This document shows, one piece after another, positions 35,428 to 44,093 of a stretch of 64,000 nucleotides of DNA (its first letter is position 1; each line of letters starts with the position of its first letter). The notes under the pieces were generated by a model. It searched no databases and was not told the DNA's origin. It saw nothing but the letters and a program-made list of their open reading frames with translations. The position numbers and the translations under genes are program-made. Source of the stretch: Streptomyces dengpaensis (GTDB lineage: Bacteria; Actinomycetota; Actinomycetes; Streptomycetales; Streptomycetaceae); the NCBI RefSeq assembly GCF_002946835.1, contig NZ_CP026652.1, forward strand, positions 6,758,001-6,822,000, read 5' to 3'.

Positions 35428-35543
35428 CGCAGGCCTCGCAGGGCTCTGGCGGCTGACGCAGGCCTCGCTGGGCCCCGGCGGCCGGCTCAGCCTCGCAGGG
35501 GCCGGGCGGCTGACGTCCCCGGGCTCCGACGGCTGACGTCCCC
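35419..35543 (+). repeat. Degenerate repeat array re-copying the moaA Gly-Gly-stop end
   Basis: GGCGGCTGACG occurs at 35419 (the real gene end), 35448 and 35505; a GACGGCTGACG variant is at 35528 and a more degenerate copy near 35476. The intervening bases are also similar (CAGGCCTCGCAGGG, CAGGCCTCGCTGGG). Units are about 23-29 bp and begin at the last two codons of moaA. Confidence 0.7.
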
Positions 35544-35550
35544 GGAGCGG

Positions 35551-35793
35551 TCAGCCCTGCTCCTCAGGGGCTTCCCACTCGTCGAGCTTCACGACGTCCT
35601 TCAGAAACCCGCGCACGCCAAGGAACTTGGACAGATGCTCGCGGTGCTCCTCGCACGCGAGCCATGTCTTCCGCCGCTCCGGCGTGTGCAGCTTCGGATT
35701 GTTCCAGGCCAGCACCCACACGGCGTCGGCGCGGCAACCCTTGGCCGAGCAGATGGGGGAGGCGGGTTCGGTGCCGGGGACGTTCAGGTTCAC
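35551..35793 (-). CDS. Small conserved hypothetical with potential zinc-binding residues
   Basis: An 80-residue protein, MNLNVPGTEPASPICSAKGC and on to VWVLAWNNPKLHTPERRKTW. Cys15 and Cys20, then CEEHREH (Cys47, His50, His53), could make a zinc site. It is cytoplasmic with an acidic C-terminal end (KLDEWEAPEEQG). The function is not recognised. It is convergent with moaA. Confidence 0.72.
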   Translation of the reverse strand: MNLNVPGTEPASPICSAKGCRADAVWVLAWNNPKLHTPERRKTWLACEEHREHLSKFLGVRGFLKDVVKLDEWEAPEEQG

Positions 35794-35819
35794 GCCCCGA
35801 CCCTAACGGAGGCCGCGCC

Positions 35820-36029
35820 TCATGAACGCCGCGCCGTCTGACGCCCGGACACCAGCACCTCGACCACCTGCCGGAGAATCCCCATGGCGCGGAACGCGCT
35901 GGGATGACGCGACTGCGGCAGGACCAGCACGGCCAGTCCGATGACGAGAAGCGTCAGGCAGACGAAGGCCAGGGGAACGAGCACCGTTAATGCGGTGACA
36001 AACCTGACATTTTGCCAGATCGCAAGCAT
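35820..36029 (-). CDS. Small single-TM membrane protein
   Basis: A 69-residue protein from ATG 36029 with GGAGG five bases upstream: MLAIWQNVRFVTALTVLVPL, then AFVCLTLLVIGLAVLVLPQS. Two closely spaced hydrophobic stretches (or one long one) precede a basic tail (SGRQTARRS). Longer frames run into the duplicated upstream region and are not favoured. No function is recognised. Confidence 0.6.
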   Translation of the reverse strand: MLAIWQNVRFVTALTVLVPLAFVCLTLLVIGLAVLVLPQSRHPSAFRAMGILRQVVEVLVSGRQTARRS

Positions 36030-36071
36030 AAGGGGCCTCCTGGCGCGTGGATGATGGGCTGGCCGGTGCCG

Positions 36072-36440
36072 GTCCGGGTCGGTCCGTTCTCCGGCCGGGG
36101 GATGCGGAGCGCGTCCGTAGGATGCCACGGAGTACCGGCTGCCCTGCACCGGAACATCATGATTGATCTGAGCTTTTCCTGAGCTTGGCAGCAAGCGTTG
36201 TGGTAGAGAACCCTCGGTGACACGGAGGCCGCTCAGACGATGCGGCCCCTCGATCCAGCCCCTCAAACATCGCGATCCGGCCCCCACAAAAGGCGACGCC
36301 GAGCAGCCACGGGGGGAGCTGCCCGGCGTCGGTCCGTCGCTCCGACGGGGGATGCGGAGCGCGTACGAAGTATGTCACGGGTAACCCGCCGCCGGGCACT
36401 GGACAGCGCGATTGAACTGAGCTTCTTTTGAGCTTGGCAC
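36072..36440. repeat. Two diverged copies of a putative promoter segment (period ~249 bp)
   Basis: Copy B (36072-36195) and copy A (36322-36440) share GGGGGATGCGGAGCGCGT, then ATTGANCTGAGCTT. Each contains two CTGAGCTT/TTGAGCTT units with 11-bp period: B at 36168 and 36179, A at 36417 and 36428. A hairpin of 13-bp arms with one mismatch (36295-36307/36318-36330) lies between them. The 450-bp gap 36030-36481 otherwise shows no gene. Confidence 0.6.
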
Positions 36441-36481
36441 ACGGTCGGATTCCGCTTTCGCGGCACCCTCCGTGCACGGGG

Positions 36482-36919
36482 TCAGCTCAGGTCGTGCGGC
36501 TCGCGCTGCGGCCGCGTTCCGGGGTCGGCGGCGACGTCCTCCGGGACGGATTCCGCGAAGTCCTCCGGGACGGATTCCGCGGAGCCGCCCGGGACGGATT
36601 CCGCGACGTCGTCCTCCCGCGGCGGAGCGATCATCGGACGGGTGGGGGCGTTGACGAACGTCGAGGGAAGCGACGGCGCGTTCTCCCGGCCCGCGTTGGC
36701 GATGACCACGGCGATGTAGGGCAGCAGCAGTCCGAATACCAGCGCGACGATCGCGACGTGCCGCTCGACGTTCCACAGGGTGGCGGCGAGGATCACGGCA
36801 ACCGTGCGGACGGACATCGAGATGACATAGCGACGCTGCCTGCCCCGTACGTCCTCGTCGAGCCCCTGCCTGGCTCCGGTGATCCGGAAGACCTGGGCAT
36901 TGCTCTGCTTCCGCATCAC
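36482..36919 (-). CDS. DUF3099 membrane protein
   Basis: A 145-residue protein, MMRKQSNAQVFRITGARQGL then DEDVRGRQRRYVISMSVRTV, with two helices (AVILAATLWNVERHVAIVAL and VFGLLLPYIAVVIANA) and a disordered acidic C-terminal tail. The tail includes a tandem octapeptide (SVPGGSAE, SVPEDFAE, SVPEDVAA) encoded by three 24-bp units at 36541-36612. The DUF3099 assignment is from memory of the N-terminal block. Function unknown. Confidence 0.78.
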   Translation of the reverse strand: MMRKQSNAQVFRITGARQGLDEDVRGRQRRYVISMSVRTVAVILAATLWNVERHVAIVALVFGLLLPYIAVVIANAGRENAPSLPSTFVNAPTRPMIAPPREDDVAESVPGGSAESVPEDFAESVPEDVAADPGTRPQREPHDLS

Positions 36920-37159
36920 GTTCCACCACCCGCCTGTGTCGGACGCTCCCCGGTCCGTAGCCGGTCCGAACCCGTCAGGGAGCAGACCCGAGCAACACCA
37001 ACGTTACGCCGCGGCTGCGCCGCATTCGAGACCGGGTCATGTTCTGACGTGGCCGGACAGGATGCGACGTACCACGTATGGCTCCGCCCGGCAGGCGCCG
37101 TACGGCGGACGGCCCGAGACTGGGCCTACTGCTCACGGGAGCCGTACTAGGAGGCAGAC

Positions 37160-37435
37160 ATGGGCTGGTTGTGGGCGATCATCGTCGGATTCGTGCTGGG
37201 CCTGCTGGCCAAGGCGATCATCCCGGGCAAGCAGCACAGTCCTCTCTGGCTGACCACGATTTTCGGCATTCTCGGCGGCATTGTCGGCAACGCGATCGCC
37301 CGGGCGGTCGGCATCGAGAGCACGCGAGGCATCGACTGGGGCCGGCACGTGCTCCAGCTCGTGGCCGCGATCGTCATCGTCTTCCTCGGCGACATGCTCT
37401 ACATGGCGGTGCGGGGCAGCAAGGTGAAGGCCTGA
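37160..37435 (+). CDS. GlsB/YeaQ/YmgE-family small stress membrane protein
   Basis: A 91-residue protein, MGWLWAIIVGFVLGLLAKAI with the family block IIPGKQHSPLWLTTIFGILG and GGIVGNAIARAVGI. It has three helices and a short basic tail. ACTAGGAGGCAGAC gives a strong ribosome site. GlsB-type proteins are stress-associated in many bacteria and can be part of the Asp23 layer, so it may be functionally linked to the Asp23/AmaP operon 17 kb away; that link is speculation. Confidence 0.85.
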   Translation: MGWLWAIIVGFVLGLLAKAIIPGKQHSPLWLTTIFGILGGIVGNAIARAVGIESTRGIDWGRHVLQLVAAIVIVFLGDMLYMAVRGSKVKA

Positions 37436-37463
37436 CGGCCGAGCCGGAGGGTTCGGCGGTACG

Positions 37464-37501
37464 ACGAAGGGGGCGGCCCGTGACGGAACCGCCCCCTTCG
37501 T
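37464..37501. terminator. Bidirectional terminator between glsB-like gene and tyrS
   Basis: Perfect 13-bp arms ACGAAGGGGGCGG (37464-37476) and complement (37489-37501) with a 12-nt loop, placed between convergent gene ends. Confidence 0.78.
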
Positions 37502-37519
37502 ACGCGCGTCGCCGATGCC

Positions 37520-38788
37520 TCAGGCGCCCGTGACCTCCACCGCGGCCAGGTTCTTCTTGCCTCGGCGCAGGACCAGCCAGCGTCTGTGCAGCAGGTCCTC
37601 CTTGGCGGGGACCGCGTCCTCGGCGGCGACCTTCACGTTGTTCACGTACGCCCCGCCCTCCTTGATCGTGCGGCGCGCGGCCGACTTGCTCGCCACCAGA
37701 CCGACCTCCGCGAAGAGGTCCACGACCGGTCCGAGCTCGGTGACCTGGACGTGCGGCACCTCGGACAGGGCCGCAGCCAGCGTCCTGTCGTCGAGACCGG
37801 CCAGCTCGCCCTGCCCGAAGAGGGCCTTGGACGCGGCGATCACGGCGGCCGTCTGGTCGGCGCCGTGCACCAGCGTCGTCAGCTCCTCGGCGAGTGCGCG
37901 CTGCGCGGCACGGGCCTGGGGACGCTCCTCGGTCTGCCGCTCCAGCTCTTCCAGTTCCTCGCGGGACTTGAAGGACAGGATCCGCATGTACGTCGAGATG
38001 TCACGGTCGTCCACGTTCAGCCAGAACTGGTAGAACGCGTACGGCGTCGTCATCTCGGGGTCGAGCCAGATGGCACCGCCCTCGGTCTTGCCGAACTTGG
38101 TGCCGTCCGCCTTCGTCATCAGCGGCGTCGCCAGCGCGTGCACATTGGCGTGCGGCTCCAGCTTGTGGATCAGGTCCAGACCCGCGGTCAGGTTGCCCCA
38201 CTGGTCGCTGCCGCCCTGCTGCAGCGTGCAGCCGTAGCGCCGGTAGAGCTCGAGGAAGTCCATGCCCTGCAGCAGCTGGTAGCTGAACTCCGTGTAGCTG
38301 ATGCCTTCCTCGGACTGGAGGCGACGGGCCACCGAGTCCTTCGTCAGCATCTTGTTGACCCGGAAGTGCTTGCCGATGTCGCGCAGGAACTCGATGGCCG
38401 ACAGGCCGGCCGTCCAGTCCAGGTTGTTCACCATCACCGCGGCGTTCTCGCCGTCGAAGGACAGGAACGGCTCGATCTGCGCGCGCAGCCTGGTGACCCA
38501 GCCGGCGACCGTCTCCGGATCGTTCAGCGTGCGCTCCGCCGTCGGGCGCGGGTCGCCGATCTGGCCGGTGGCACCGCCCACGAGGGCCAGCGGACGCAGA
38601 CCTGCCTGCTGGAGCCGGCGCATGGTGAGGACCTGCACAAGGTGGCCGACGTGGAGGCTGGCCGCCGTCGGGTCGAAGCCGCAATAGAACGTGACGGGAC
38701 CGTCCGCGAGCGCCTTGCGCAAAGCGTCCTCGTCAGTGGACAGGGCGAACAGCCCCCGCCACTTCAGCTCGTCGACGATGTCCGTCAC
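37520..38788 (-). CDS. tyrS: Tyrosyl-tRNA synthetase
   Basis: A class I aminoacyl-tRNA synthetase of 422 residues, GTG start ([20 protein letters not shown]) with AAGGAG upstream. HIGH-type motif as HVGH ([20 protein letters not shown]), tyrosine pocket [10 protein letters not shown], the QGGSDQWGN block, and KMSKS variant KFGKT. A C-terminal S4 RNA-binding domain ([20 protein letters not shown]) is present. It is 43 bp from the tldE stop, so it may be in the same leftward operon; no T-box leader fits in this gap. Confidence 0.96.
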   Translation of the reverse strand: MTDIVDELKWRGLFALSTDEDALRKALADGPVTFYCGFDPTAASLHVGHLVQVLTMRRLQQAGLRPLALVGGATGQIGDPRPTAERTLNDPETVAGWVTRLRAQIEPFLSFDGENAAVMVNNLDWTAGLSAIEFLRDIGKHFRVNKMLTKDSVARRLQSEEGISYTEFSYQLLQGMDFLELYRRYGCTLQQGGSDQWGNLTAGLDLIHKLEPHANVHALATPLMTKADGTKFGKTEGGAIWLDPEMTTPYAFYQFWLNVDDRDISTYMRILSFKSREELEELERQTEERPQARAAQRALAEELTTLVHGADQTAAVIAASKALFGQGELAGLDDRTLAAALSEVPHVQVTELGPVVDLFAEVGLVASKSAARRTIKEGGAYVNNVKVAAEDAVPAKEDLLHRRWLVLRRGKKNLAAVEVTGA

Positions 38789-38831
38789 GGTTCTCGTATC
38801 TCCTTGGATGGTCCAGCAATCACGTACGAGG

Positions 38832-40226
38832 TTATACGCCCCGACTGACAGAGCTCATATTGAAGTCCGGCACCCGCAGCGCGGGCATCGCGGCCCTGGT
38901 GAACCAGTCGCTCCACTCACGGGGCAGTGTCCTTTCCGTGCGCCCCGCCTCGGTGGCCCGCCCCAGCAGGTCCACCGGCGACTCGTTGAAGCGGAAGTTG
39001 TTCACCTCGCCGACGACCTGGCCGTTCTCGACGAGGTAGACGCCGTCCCGGGTCAGCCCGGTCAGCAGCAGCGTCGCCGGGTCGACCTCGCGGATGTACC
39101 AGAGGCAGGTCAGCAGCAGACCGCGCTCGGTGGCGGCGACCATCTCCTCCAGGGAGCGGTCCTCGCCGCCGTCCAGGACGAGGTTGCCGATCGTCGGCGT
39201 CACCGGGAGCCCGGTCAGGCCCGCGCTGTGCCGGGTGCTCGACAGGTGCTTCAGCTCGCCCTCGCCGATCCACTCGGTGGCATGGAGCGGCAGCCCGTTG
39301 TCGAACACGGACGCGTCGTCGCCGGAGGAGTGCGCGAGGACGAAGGGCGCGGACTCCAGGCCCGGCTCGTTCGGGTCACTGCGCAGCGTCAGCGGCAGGT
39401 CGGTGAGCTTCTCGCCGACACGGGTGCCGCCGCCGGGCTTGCTGAAGACGGTCCGGCCCTCGGCCGCGTCCCGGGCCGCCGCCGACCACATCTGGTAGAT
39501 CAGCAGGTCCGCGACGGCCGTCGGCGGCAGCAGCGTCTCGTAGCGCCCCGCGGGCAGGTCGATGCGCCGCTCCGCCCAGCCGAGCCGTACGGCCAGCTCC
39601 GCGTCCAGCGCCGCCGGATCGACGTCCTTGAAGTCCCGCGTCGACCGTCCCGCCCACGCCGACCGCGTACGGTCCGGCGACTTGGCGTTCAGCTCCAGCG
39701 TGCCCTTGGGCTGGTCGTGCCGCAGGCGCAGCCCCGTCGACGTACCGAGATAGCTGGAGACGAGTTCGTGGTTGGCGAAGCCGTACAGCTCGCGACCGCC
39801 CTCGCGCGCACGGGCGAACGATTCGCCGAGCGCCGGCGCGAAGTCCGTGAACACGGCGGACGAGGTCTCGGCGGGCGCGTCCGTGAAGTCGGGGGACTCC
39901 GGCACGCCGGTGATCAGCGGCTGGGCGTCCTCGGCGGGCCCCGCTCCACGCGCGGCGGCCTCGGCGGCCCGCACCAGCGGCTCCAGCTCGTCGGCGGTCA
40001 CGGCCGAGCGCGAGACGACGCCCGACGCGGTGCCCTCGCGGCCGTCGACGGTGGCGATGACGGTCAGCGTGCGCCCGCGCGTGACCCCGTTCGTGGTCAG
40101 CGCGTTGCCCGCCCAGCGCAGGTTCGCGGTCGACTCCTCGTCGGCGATCACCACGCAGCCGTCGGCACGGGACAGTTCGAGGGCGCGCTCGACGATCTCG
40201 TGCGGCTTGTTCGTACGGGCGCTCAT
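38832..40226 (-). CDS. tldE: TldE/PmbA-type metallopeptidase subunit
   Basis: A 464-residue protein of the TldD/PmbA family. It lacks the HExxxH zinc motif, as expected for the TldE subunit. Landmarks: [20 protein letters not shown] early and [20 protein letters not shown], then [24 protein letters not shown] C-terminal block with [16 protein letters not shown]. TldD and TldE form a heterodimeric protease that matures modified peptides or degrades unfolded peptides. The start overlaps the tldD stop (ATGA). Confidence 0.9.
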   Translation of the reverse strand: MSARTNKPHEIVERALELSRADGCVVIADEESTANLRWAGNALTTNGVTRGRTLTVIATVDGREGTASGVVSRSAVTADELEPLVRAAEAAARGAGPAEDAQPLITGVPESPDFTDAPAETSSAVFTDFAPALGESFARAREGGRELYGFANHELVSSYLGTSTGLRLRHDQPKGTLELNAKSPDRTRSAWAGRSTRDFKDVDPAALDAELAVRLGWAERRIDLPAGRYETLLPPTAVADLLIYQMWSAAARDAAEGRTVFSKPGGGTRVGEKLTDLPLTLRSDPNEPGLESAPFVLAHSSGDDASVFDNGLPLHATEWIGEGELKHLSSTRHSAGLTGLPVTPTIGNLVLDGGEDRSLEEMVAATERGLLLTCLWYIREVDPATLLLTGLTRDGVYLVENGQVVGEVNNFRFNESPVDLLGRATEAGRTERTLPREWSDWFTRAAMPALRVPDFNMSSVSRGV

Positions 40227-41746
40227 CGACCGGCCTCCTGCGTCGTGTTCAGAATGTTGACGCCCTTGAAGAGGGCGGACGGGCAGCCGTGCGAGACCGC
40301 CGCGACCTGGCCCGGCTGAGCCTTGCCGCAGTTGAAGGCACCGCCCAGGACATACGTCTGCGGGCCGCCCACCGCGGCCATCGAACCCCAGAAGTCGGTG
40401 GTCGTGGCCTGGTACGCGACATCCCGCAGCTGGCCGGTGATCCGGCCGTTCTCGATCTTGAAGAAGCGCTGCCCGGTGAACTGGAAGTTGTAGCGCTGCA
40501 TGTCGATGGACCAGGACCGGTCGCCGACGACGTAGATGCCGCGGTCGACGCTTCCGATGAGGTCCTCGGTGGACAGCCCACCGGGATCCGGCCGCAGGGA
40601 AACGTTCGCCATGCGCTGCACCGGCACATGCCCGGGGGAGTCGGCGTACGCGCAGCCGTTGGAGCGCTCGAAGCCGGTCAGCTTCGCGATGCGCCGGTCC
40701 AGCTGGTAGCCGACGAGCGTCCCGTCCTTGACGAGGTCCCAGGACTGGCCCTCGACGCCCTCGTCGTCGTACCCGATGGTCGCGAGGCCGTGCTCGGCGG
40801 TGCGGTCACCGGTGACGTTCATCAGCGCGGAGCCGTACCTCAGCTTGTTCAGCTGGTCGAAGGTGGCGAAGGAGGTACCGGCGTACGCGGCCTCGTAGCC
40901 CAGCGCGCGGTCCAGCTCGGTGGCGTGGCCGATGGACTCGTGGATGGTCAGCCACAGGTTGGACGGGTCGACGACGAGGTCGTACACGCCCGCCTCGACG
41001 CTCGGCGCCCGCATCTTCTCGGCGAGCAGCTCCGGGACCTGCACGAGCTCGGACTCCCAGTCCCAGCCGGTGCCCTGCAGGTACTCCCAGCCGCGCCCGA
41101 CCGGCGGCGCGAGGGTCCGCATCGAGTCGAACTCGCCGCTGGACTCGTCGACGGCGACCGCGGTGAGCTGCGGGTGCAGCCGGACGCGCTGCTGCGTGGT
41201 CAGGGTCCCGGCGGTGTCGGCGTAGAACTTGTTCTCGTGCACGGTCAGCAGCGAGGCGTCGACGTGACTGACACCCTCGGCCGCCAGCAGCCGGGCGCTC
41301 CAGTCGGCGAGCAGCCCCGCCTTCTCCTCGTCCGGCACGGAGAAGGGATCGATGTCGTACGACGAGACCCACGTCTTCTCGGCGTGCACCGGCTCGTCCG
41401 CCAGCTCCACCCGCTCTTGAGATCCAGCCGCCTTGATCACCTGGGCCGACAGCTTCGCCATCGCGACGGCCTGCGACGCCACCTTCGCGGCGGCGTCCAT
41501 CGTCAGATCAACACCCGACGCGAACCCCCACGTACCGCCGTGCACCACCCGCACCGCGTACCCCAGGTCCGTGGTGTCCGACGACCCGGAGGGCTTGGCG
41601 TCCCGCAGCCGCCAGGACGCGCTGCGCACCCGCTCGAACCGGAAGTCCGCGTGCTCCGCACCGAGGGCACGCGCGCGTGCGAGCGCGGCGTCGGCCAGGG
41701 CACGCAGCGGTAGTGCCGTGAAGGATTCGTCGATGGAATGAGGCAC
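40223..41746 (-). CDS. tldD: TldD-type metallopeptidase subunit
   Basis: The catalytic partner of TldE, 507 residues. The zinc motif HESIGHATELDR has HExxxH at residues 269-274. Other family features are GGAFNCGKAQPGQVAAVSHG near the C-terminus and GVEGQSWDLVKDGTLVGYQL in the middle. The two subunits together make a narrow tunnel around the peptide. No RiPP precursor is encoded in the neighbourhood, so a housekeeping role is more likely. It is separated from fabG by the 227-bp divergent promoter region. Confidence 0.92.
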   Translation of the reverse strand: MPHSIDESFTALPLRALADAALARARALGAEHADFRFERVRSASWRLRDAKPSGSSDTTDLGYAVRVVHGGTWGFASGVDLTMDAAAKVASQAVAMAKLSAQVIKAAGSQERVELADEPVHAEKTWVSSYDIDPFSVPDEEKAGLLADWSARLLAAEGVSHVDASLLTVHENKFYADTAGTLTTQQRVRLHPQLTAVAVDESSGEFDSMRTLAPPVGRGWEYLQGTGWDWESELVQVPELLAEKMRAPSVEAGVYDLVVDPSNLWLTIHESIGHATELDRALGYEAAYAGTSFATFDQLNKLRYGSALMNVTGDRTAEHGLATIGYDDEGVEGQSWDLVKDGTLVGYQLDRRIAKLTGFERSNGCAYADSPGHVPVQRMANVSLRPDPGGLSTEDLIGSVDRGIYVVGDRSWSIDMQRYNFQFTGQRFFKIENGRITGQLRDVAYQATTTDFWGSMAAVGGPQTYVLGGAFNCGKAQPGQVAAVSHGCPSALFKGVNILNTTQEAGR

Positions 41747-41849
41747 GGAGGTCTCCCTGCTGTCGTGGCCTGTCGGGACCGATCATGTCGCGCGGGCGGG
41801 CCCGGCGGCCACACCTTTCCGTCGCCAAGCCGCGGCTTTCTGTAGGGAT

Positions 41850-41879
41850 CCGACAGTCAGTCCCCGATGCCACTGTCGG
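41850..41879. promoter_or_regulatory. 8-bp inverted repeat upstream of fabG (candidate operator)
   Basis: CCGACAGT (41850-41857) and ACTGTCGG (41872-41879) form a perfect inverted repeat with a 14-nt gap, ending 7 bp before the probable -35 of the fabG promoter. Confidence 0.45.
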
Positions 41880-41886
41880 TGCCCGA

Positions 41887-41917
41887 TTGTCCGCGCGGCG
41901 GTCCGGACCGATAGGTT
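41887..41917 (+). promoter_or_regulatory. Probable fabG promoter
   Basis: TTGTCC (41887-41892), a 19-nt spacer and TAGGTT (41912-41917), about 57 bp upstream of the fabG start. Confidence 0.45.
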
Positions 41918-41973
41918 TTCGACGAAGGCGCCTGTCCAGCAGGGGTTCCAGTCCGCTAAGAAAGGGTGATCCG

Positions 41974-42693
41974 TTGAGCCGCTCGGTTCTCGTCACCGGA
42001 GGCAACCGGGGCATCGGCCTCGCCATCGCCCGCGCGTTCGCCGAGGCCGGCGACAAGGTCGCGATCACATACCGTTCGGGTGAGCCGCCGGCCGCCCTCA
42101 CCGACTTGGGCTGCCTCGCCGTCAAGTGCGACATCACCGACACCGAGCAGGTGGAGCAGGCCTACAAGGAGATCGAGGCCGAGCACGGCCCGGTCGAGGT
42201 CCTGGTCGCCAACGCCGGCATCACCAAGGACCAGCTCCTGATGCGCATGTCCGAGGAGGACTTCACCTCGGTCATCGACACCAACCTCACCGGCACCTTC
42301 CGCGTCGTCAAGCGCGCCAACCGCGGCATGCTGCGCGCCAAGAAGGGCCGCGTCGTGCTCATCTCGTCGGTCGTCGGCCTGTTCGGCGGCCCCGGCCAGG
42401 CGAACTACGCCGCCTCCAAGGCCGCCCTCGTCGGCTTCGCGCGCTCCCTCGCCCGTGAGCTGGGCTCGCGCAACATCACCTTCAACGTCGTCGCGCCCGG
42501 CTTCGTCGACACCGACATGACCAAGGCGCTCACCGACGAGCAGCGTGCGAACATCGTGTCGCAGGTGCCGCTCGGCCGCTACGCGAAGCCCGAGGAGGTC
42601 GCCGCGACGGTGCGTTTCCTCGCCTCGGACGACGCCTCGTACATCACTGGAGCCGTCATCCCCGTTGACGGCGGACTGGGAATGGGTCACTGA
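41974..42693 (+). CDS. fabG: 3-oxoacyl-ACP reductase FabG
   Basis: An NADPH-dependent SDR of 239 residues. TTG start at 41974 with AAAGGGTGA upstream; the frame is open further up but non-homologous. Cofactor motif TGGNRGIG, NAGIT (NANAGIT region reads VANAGITKDQLL), catalytic Ser-Tyr-Lys in ISSVVGLFGGPGQANYAASK, and a C-terminal VIPVDGGLGMGH. It reduces beta-ketoacyl-ACP in fatty acid elongation. Five bases separate it from fabI, an operon arrangement like the mycobacterial fabG1-inhA pair. Confidence 0.93.
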   Translation: MSRSVLVTGGNRGIGLAIARAFAEAGDKVAITYRSGEPPAALTDLGCLAVKCDITDTEQVEQAYKEIEAEHGPVEVLVANAGITKDQLLMRMSEEDFTSVIDTNLTGTFRVVKRANRGMLRAKKGRVVLISSVVGLFGGPGQANYAASKAALVGFARSLARELGSRNITFNVVAPGFVDTDMTKALTDEQRANIVSQVPLGRYAKPEEVAATVRFLASDDASYITGAVIPVDGGLGMGH

Positions 42694-42698
42694 TCACC

Positions 42699-43466
42699 AT
42701 GAGCGGAATTCTCGAGGGCAAGCGCGTCCTGATCACCGGTGTGCTGATGGAGTCCTCCATCGCCTTCCACACCGCCAAGCTGGCGCAGCAGCAGGGCGCC
42801 GAGATCATCCTGACCGCGTTCCCGCGTCCCACGCTGACCGAGCGCATCGCCAAGAAGCTCCCCAAGCCCACCAAGGTCATCGAGCTCGACGTCACCAACG
42901 AGGAGCACCTCGGCCGCCTCGCCGACATCGTCGGTGAGGAGCTGGGCGGCCTCGACGGTGTCGTCCACTCCATCGGCTTCGCGCCGCAGGACGCCCTCGG
43001 GGGCAACTTCCTCAACACGCCGTTCGAGTCGGTCGCCACGGCCATGCACGTCTCGGCGTTCTCCCTGAAGTCGCTGACCATGGCCTGCCTGCCGCTGATG
43101 CAGAACGGCGGCTCGGTCGTCGGCCTCACCTTCGACGCGCAGTACGCGTGGCCGCAGTACGACTGGATGGGCCCGGCCAAGGCCGCGCTCGAGGCCACCA
43201 ACCGCTACATGGCGCGCGACCTGGGCAAGCAGAACATCCGCTGCAACCTCATCTCGGCGGGCCCGATCGGCTCCATGGCCGCCAAGTCCATCCCGGGCTT
43301 CGGCGAGCTCGCCGCCGTGTGGGACTCCCGTTCGCCCCTGGAGTGGGACCTCAAGGACCCGGAGCCGGCCGGCCGCGGTGTCGTCGCCCTGCTGAGCGAC
43401 TGGTTCCCGAAGACCACGGGCGAGATCATCCACGTGGACGGCGGTCTGCACGCGATCGGCGCGTAA
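42699..43466 (+). CDS. fabI: Enoyl-ACP reductase FabI/InhA
   Basis: A 255-residue NADH-dependent reductase of the last step of fatty acid elongation. The FabI cofactor loop reads GVLMESSIAFHTAKLAQQQG in place of a classical GxxxGxG, with VVHSIGFAP following. The catalytic Tyr and Lys are in YDWMGPAKAAL (Y-x6-K), and the C-terminus has GGLHAIGA. It is close to InhA, so it is the expected triclosan/isoniazid-adduct target class. It shares the operon with fabG, then a palindrome and terminator follow. Confidence 0.94.
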   Translation: MSGILEGKRVLITGVLMESSIAFHTAKLAQQQGAEIILTAFPRPTLTERIAKKLPKPTKVIELDVTNEEHLGRLADIVGEELGGLDGVVHSIGFAPQDALGGNFLNTPFESVATAMHVSAFSLKSLTMACLPLMQNGGSVVGLTFDAQYAWPQYDWMGPAKAALEATNRYMARDLGKQNIRCNLISAGPIGSMAAKSIPGFGELAAVWDSRSPLEWDLKDPEPAGRGVVALLSDWFPKTTGEIIHVDGGLHAIGA

Positions 43467-43484
43467 ACGCTTACGCAAGCGTTT
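43465..43484 (+). repeat. 8-bp palindrome directly after the fabI stop
   Basis: AAACGCTT (43465-43472), a 4-nt loop ACGC and AAGCGTTT (43477-43484), overlapping the fabI stop codon. It is a weak terminator candidate or the first segment of the adjoining minisatellite. Confidence 0.55.
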
Positions 43485-43564
43485 ACGTTCGTACGCCTCC
43501 GCTGACGTTCGTACGCCTTCGCTGACGTCCGTACGCCTTCGCCTACGTTCGTACGCCTCCGACG
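43485..43564 (+). repeat. 4 x 20-bp minisatellite downstream of fabI
   Basis: Four 20-bp units starting at 43485, 43505, 43525 and 43545 with consensus ACGTTCGTACGCCTTCGCTG; between-unit differences are one to a few bases. No protein is encoded across it. Confidence 0.8.
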
Positions 43565-43599
43565 CCCCGTTTCCCGCAGCGCGCGGGGAGCGGGGCGTC
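43561..43599 (+). terminator. Terminator of the fabG-fabI operon
   Basis: GACGCCCCG (43561-43569) and CGGGGCGTC (43591-43599), perfect 9-bp arms, with more pairing inside (CCCGC/GCGGG). Confidence 0.65.
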
Positions 43600-43695
43600 G
43601 CCCGTTCGGCCCAGCTGACCGGGCGGGGGGAGCGGCGTCCCGCGCACGCTGGGAGTACGCACCGCCCCGCACTCGTACGGCGAGGAGGTCCCCTT

Positions 43696-44070
43696 GTGCG
43701 CCTGTCCCGCCGCTTTGCCCCGGTGTTCGCCGCTGTCGCTCTCGTGATGGCCGTGCCGTACGAGGCGATGCCCCACGCGCGCGTGGGGCACGACGGTGTG
43801 GGGCGCGAAGGAGTGGCATCCGAACAGTCCCCTGTGCCCGGTCTGTTCGGCGCCGAGTGCCGCACCACGACCAGCGGGTCCCATGCCGTCGCGTACTGCC
43901 ACAACCCCTATGTGGACACCGACCGCGTACGGCTGCACATAGAGTGCGCCCGCTGGTGGGACATCGACAGCGACGGCGCGCCGGTCGAGGTGGGACCCGC
44001 CACGACGGTGCGGCTCACCGGCCGTTGCTGGAAGGAGATCCTGTCGGTGTGGGTCAGTCACCAGAGGTGA
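43696..44070 (+). CDS. Small secreted Cys-containing hypothetical protein
   Basis: A 124-residue protein with GTG start after CGAGGAGGTCCCCTT. Signal peptide RLSRRFAPVFAAVALVMAVP followed by a mature part of about 100 residues with four Cys (AECRTTT, AYCHNPY, IECARWW, GRCWKEI) that could form two disulphides. No enzyme motif is seen; function unknown. It ends 23 bp before MITE copy 2. Confidence 0.7.
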   Translation: MRLSRRFAPVFAAVALVMAVPYEAMPHARVGHDGVGREGVASEQSPVPGLFGAECRTTTSGSHAVAYCHNPYVDTDRVRLHIECARWWDIDSDGAPVEVGPATTVRLTGRCWKEILSVWVSHQR

Positions 44071-44093
44071 CGTCCCGGTCCTTCCGGCCTATG

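Noticed and set aside
43485..43564. CRISPR-like array after fabI
   Set aside because: Units are contiguous 20-mers without spacers and no cas genes are present; it is a minisatellite.
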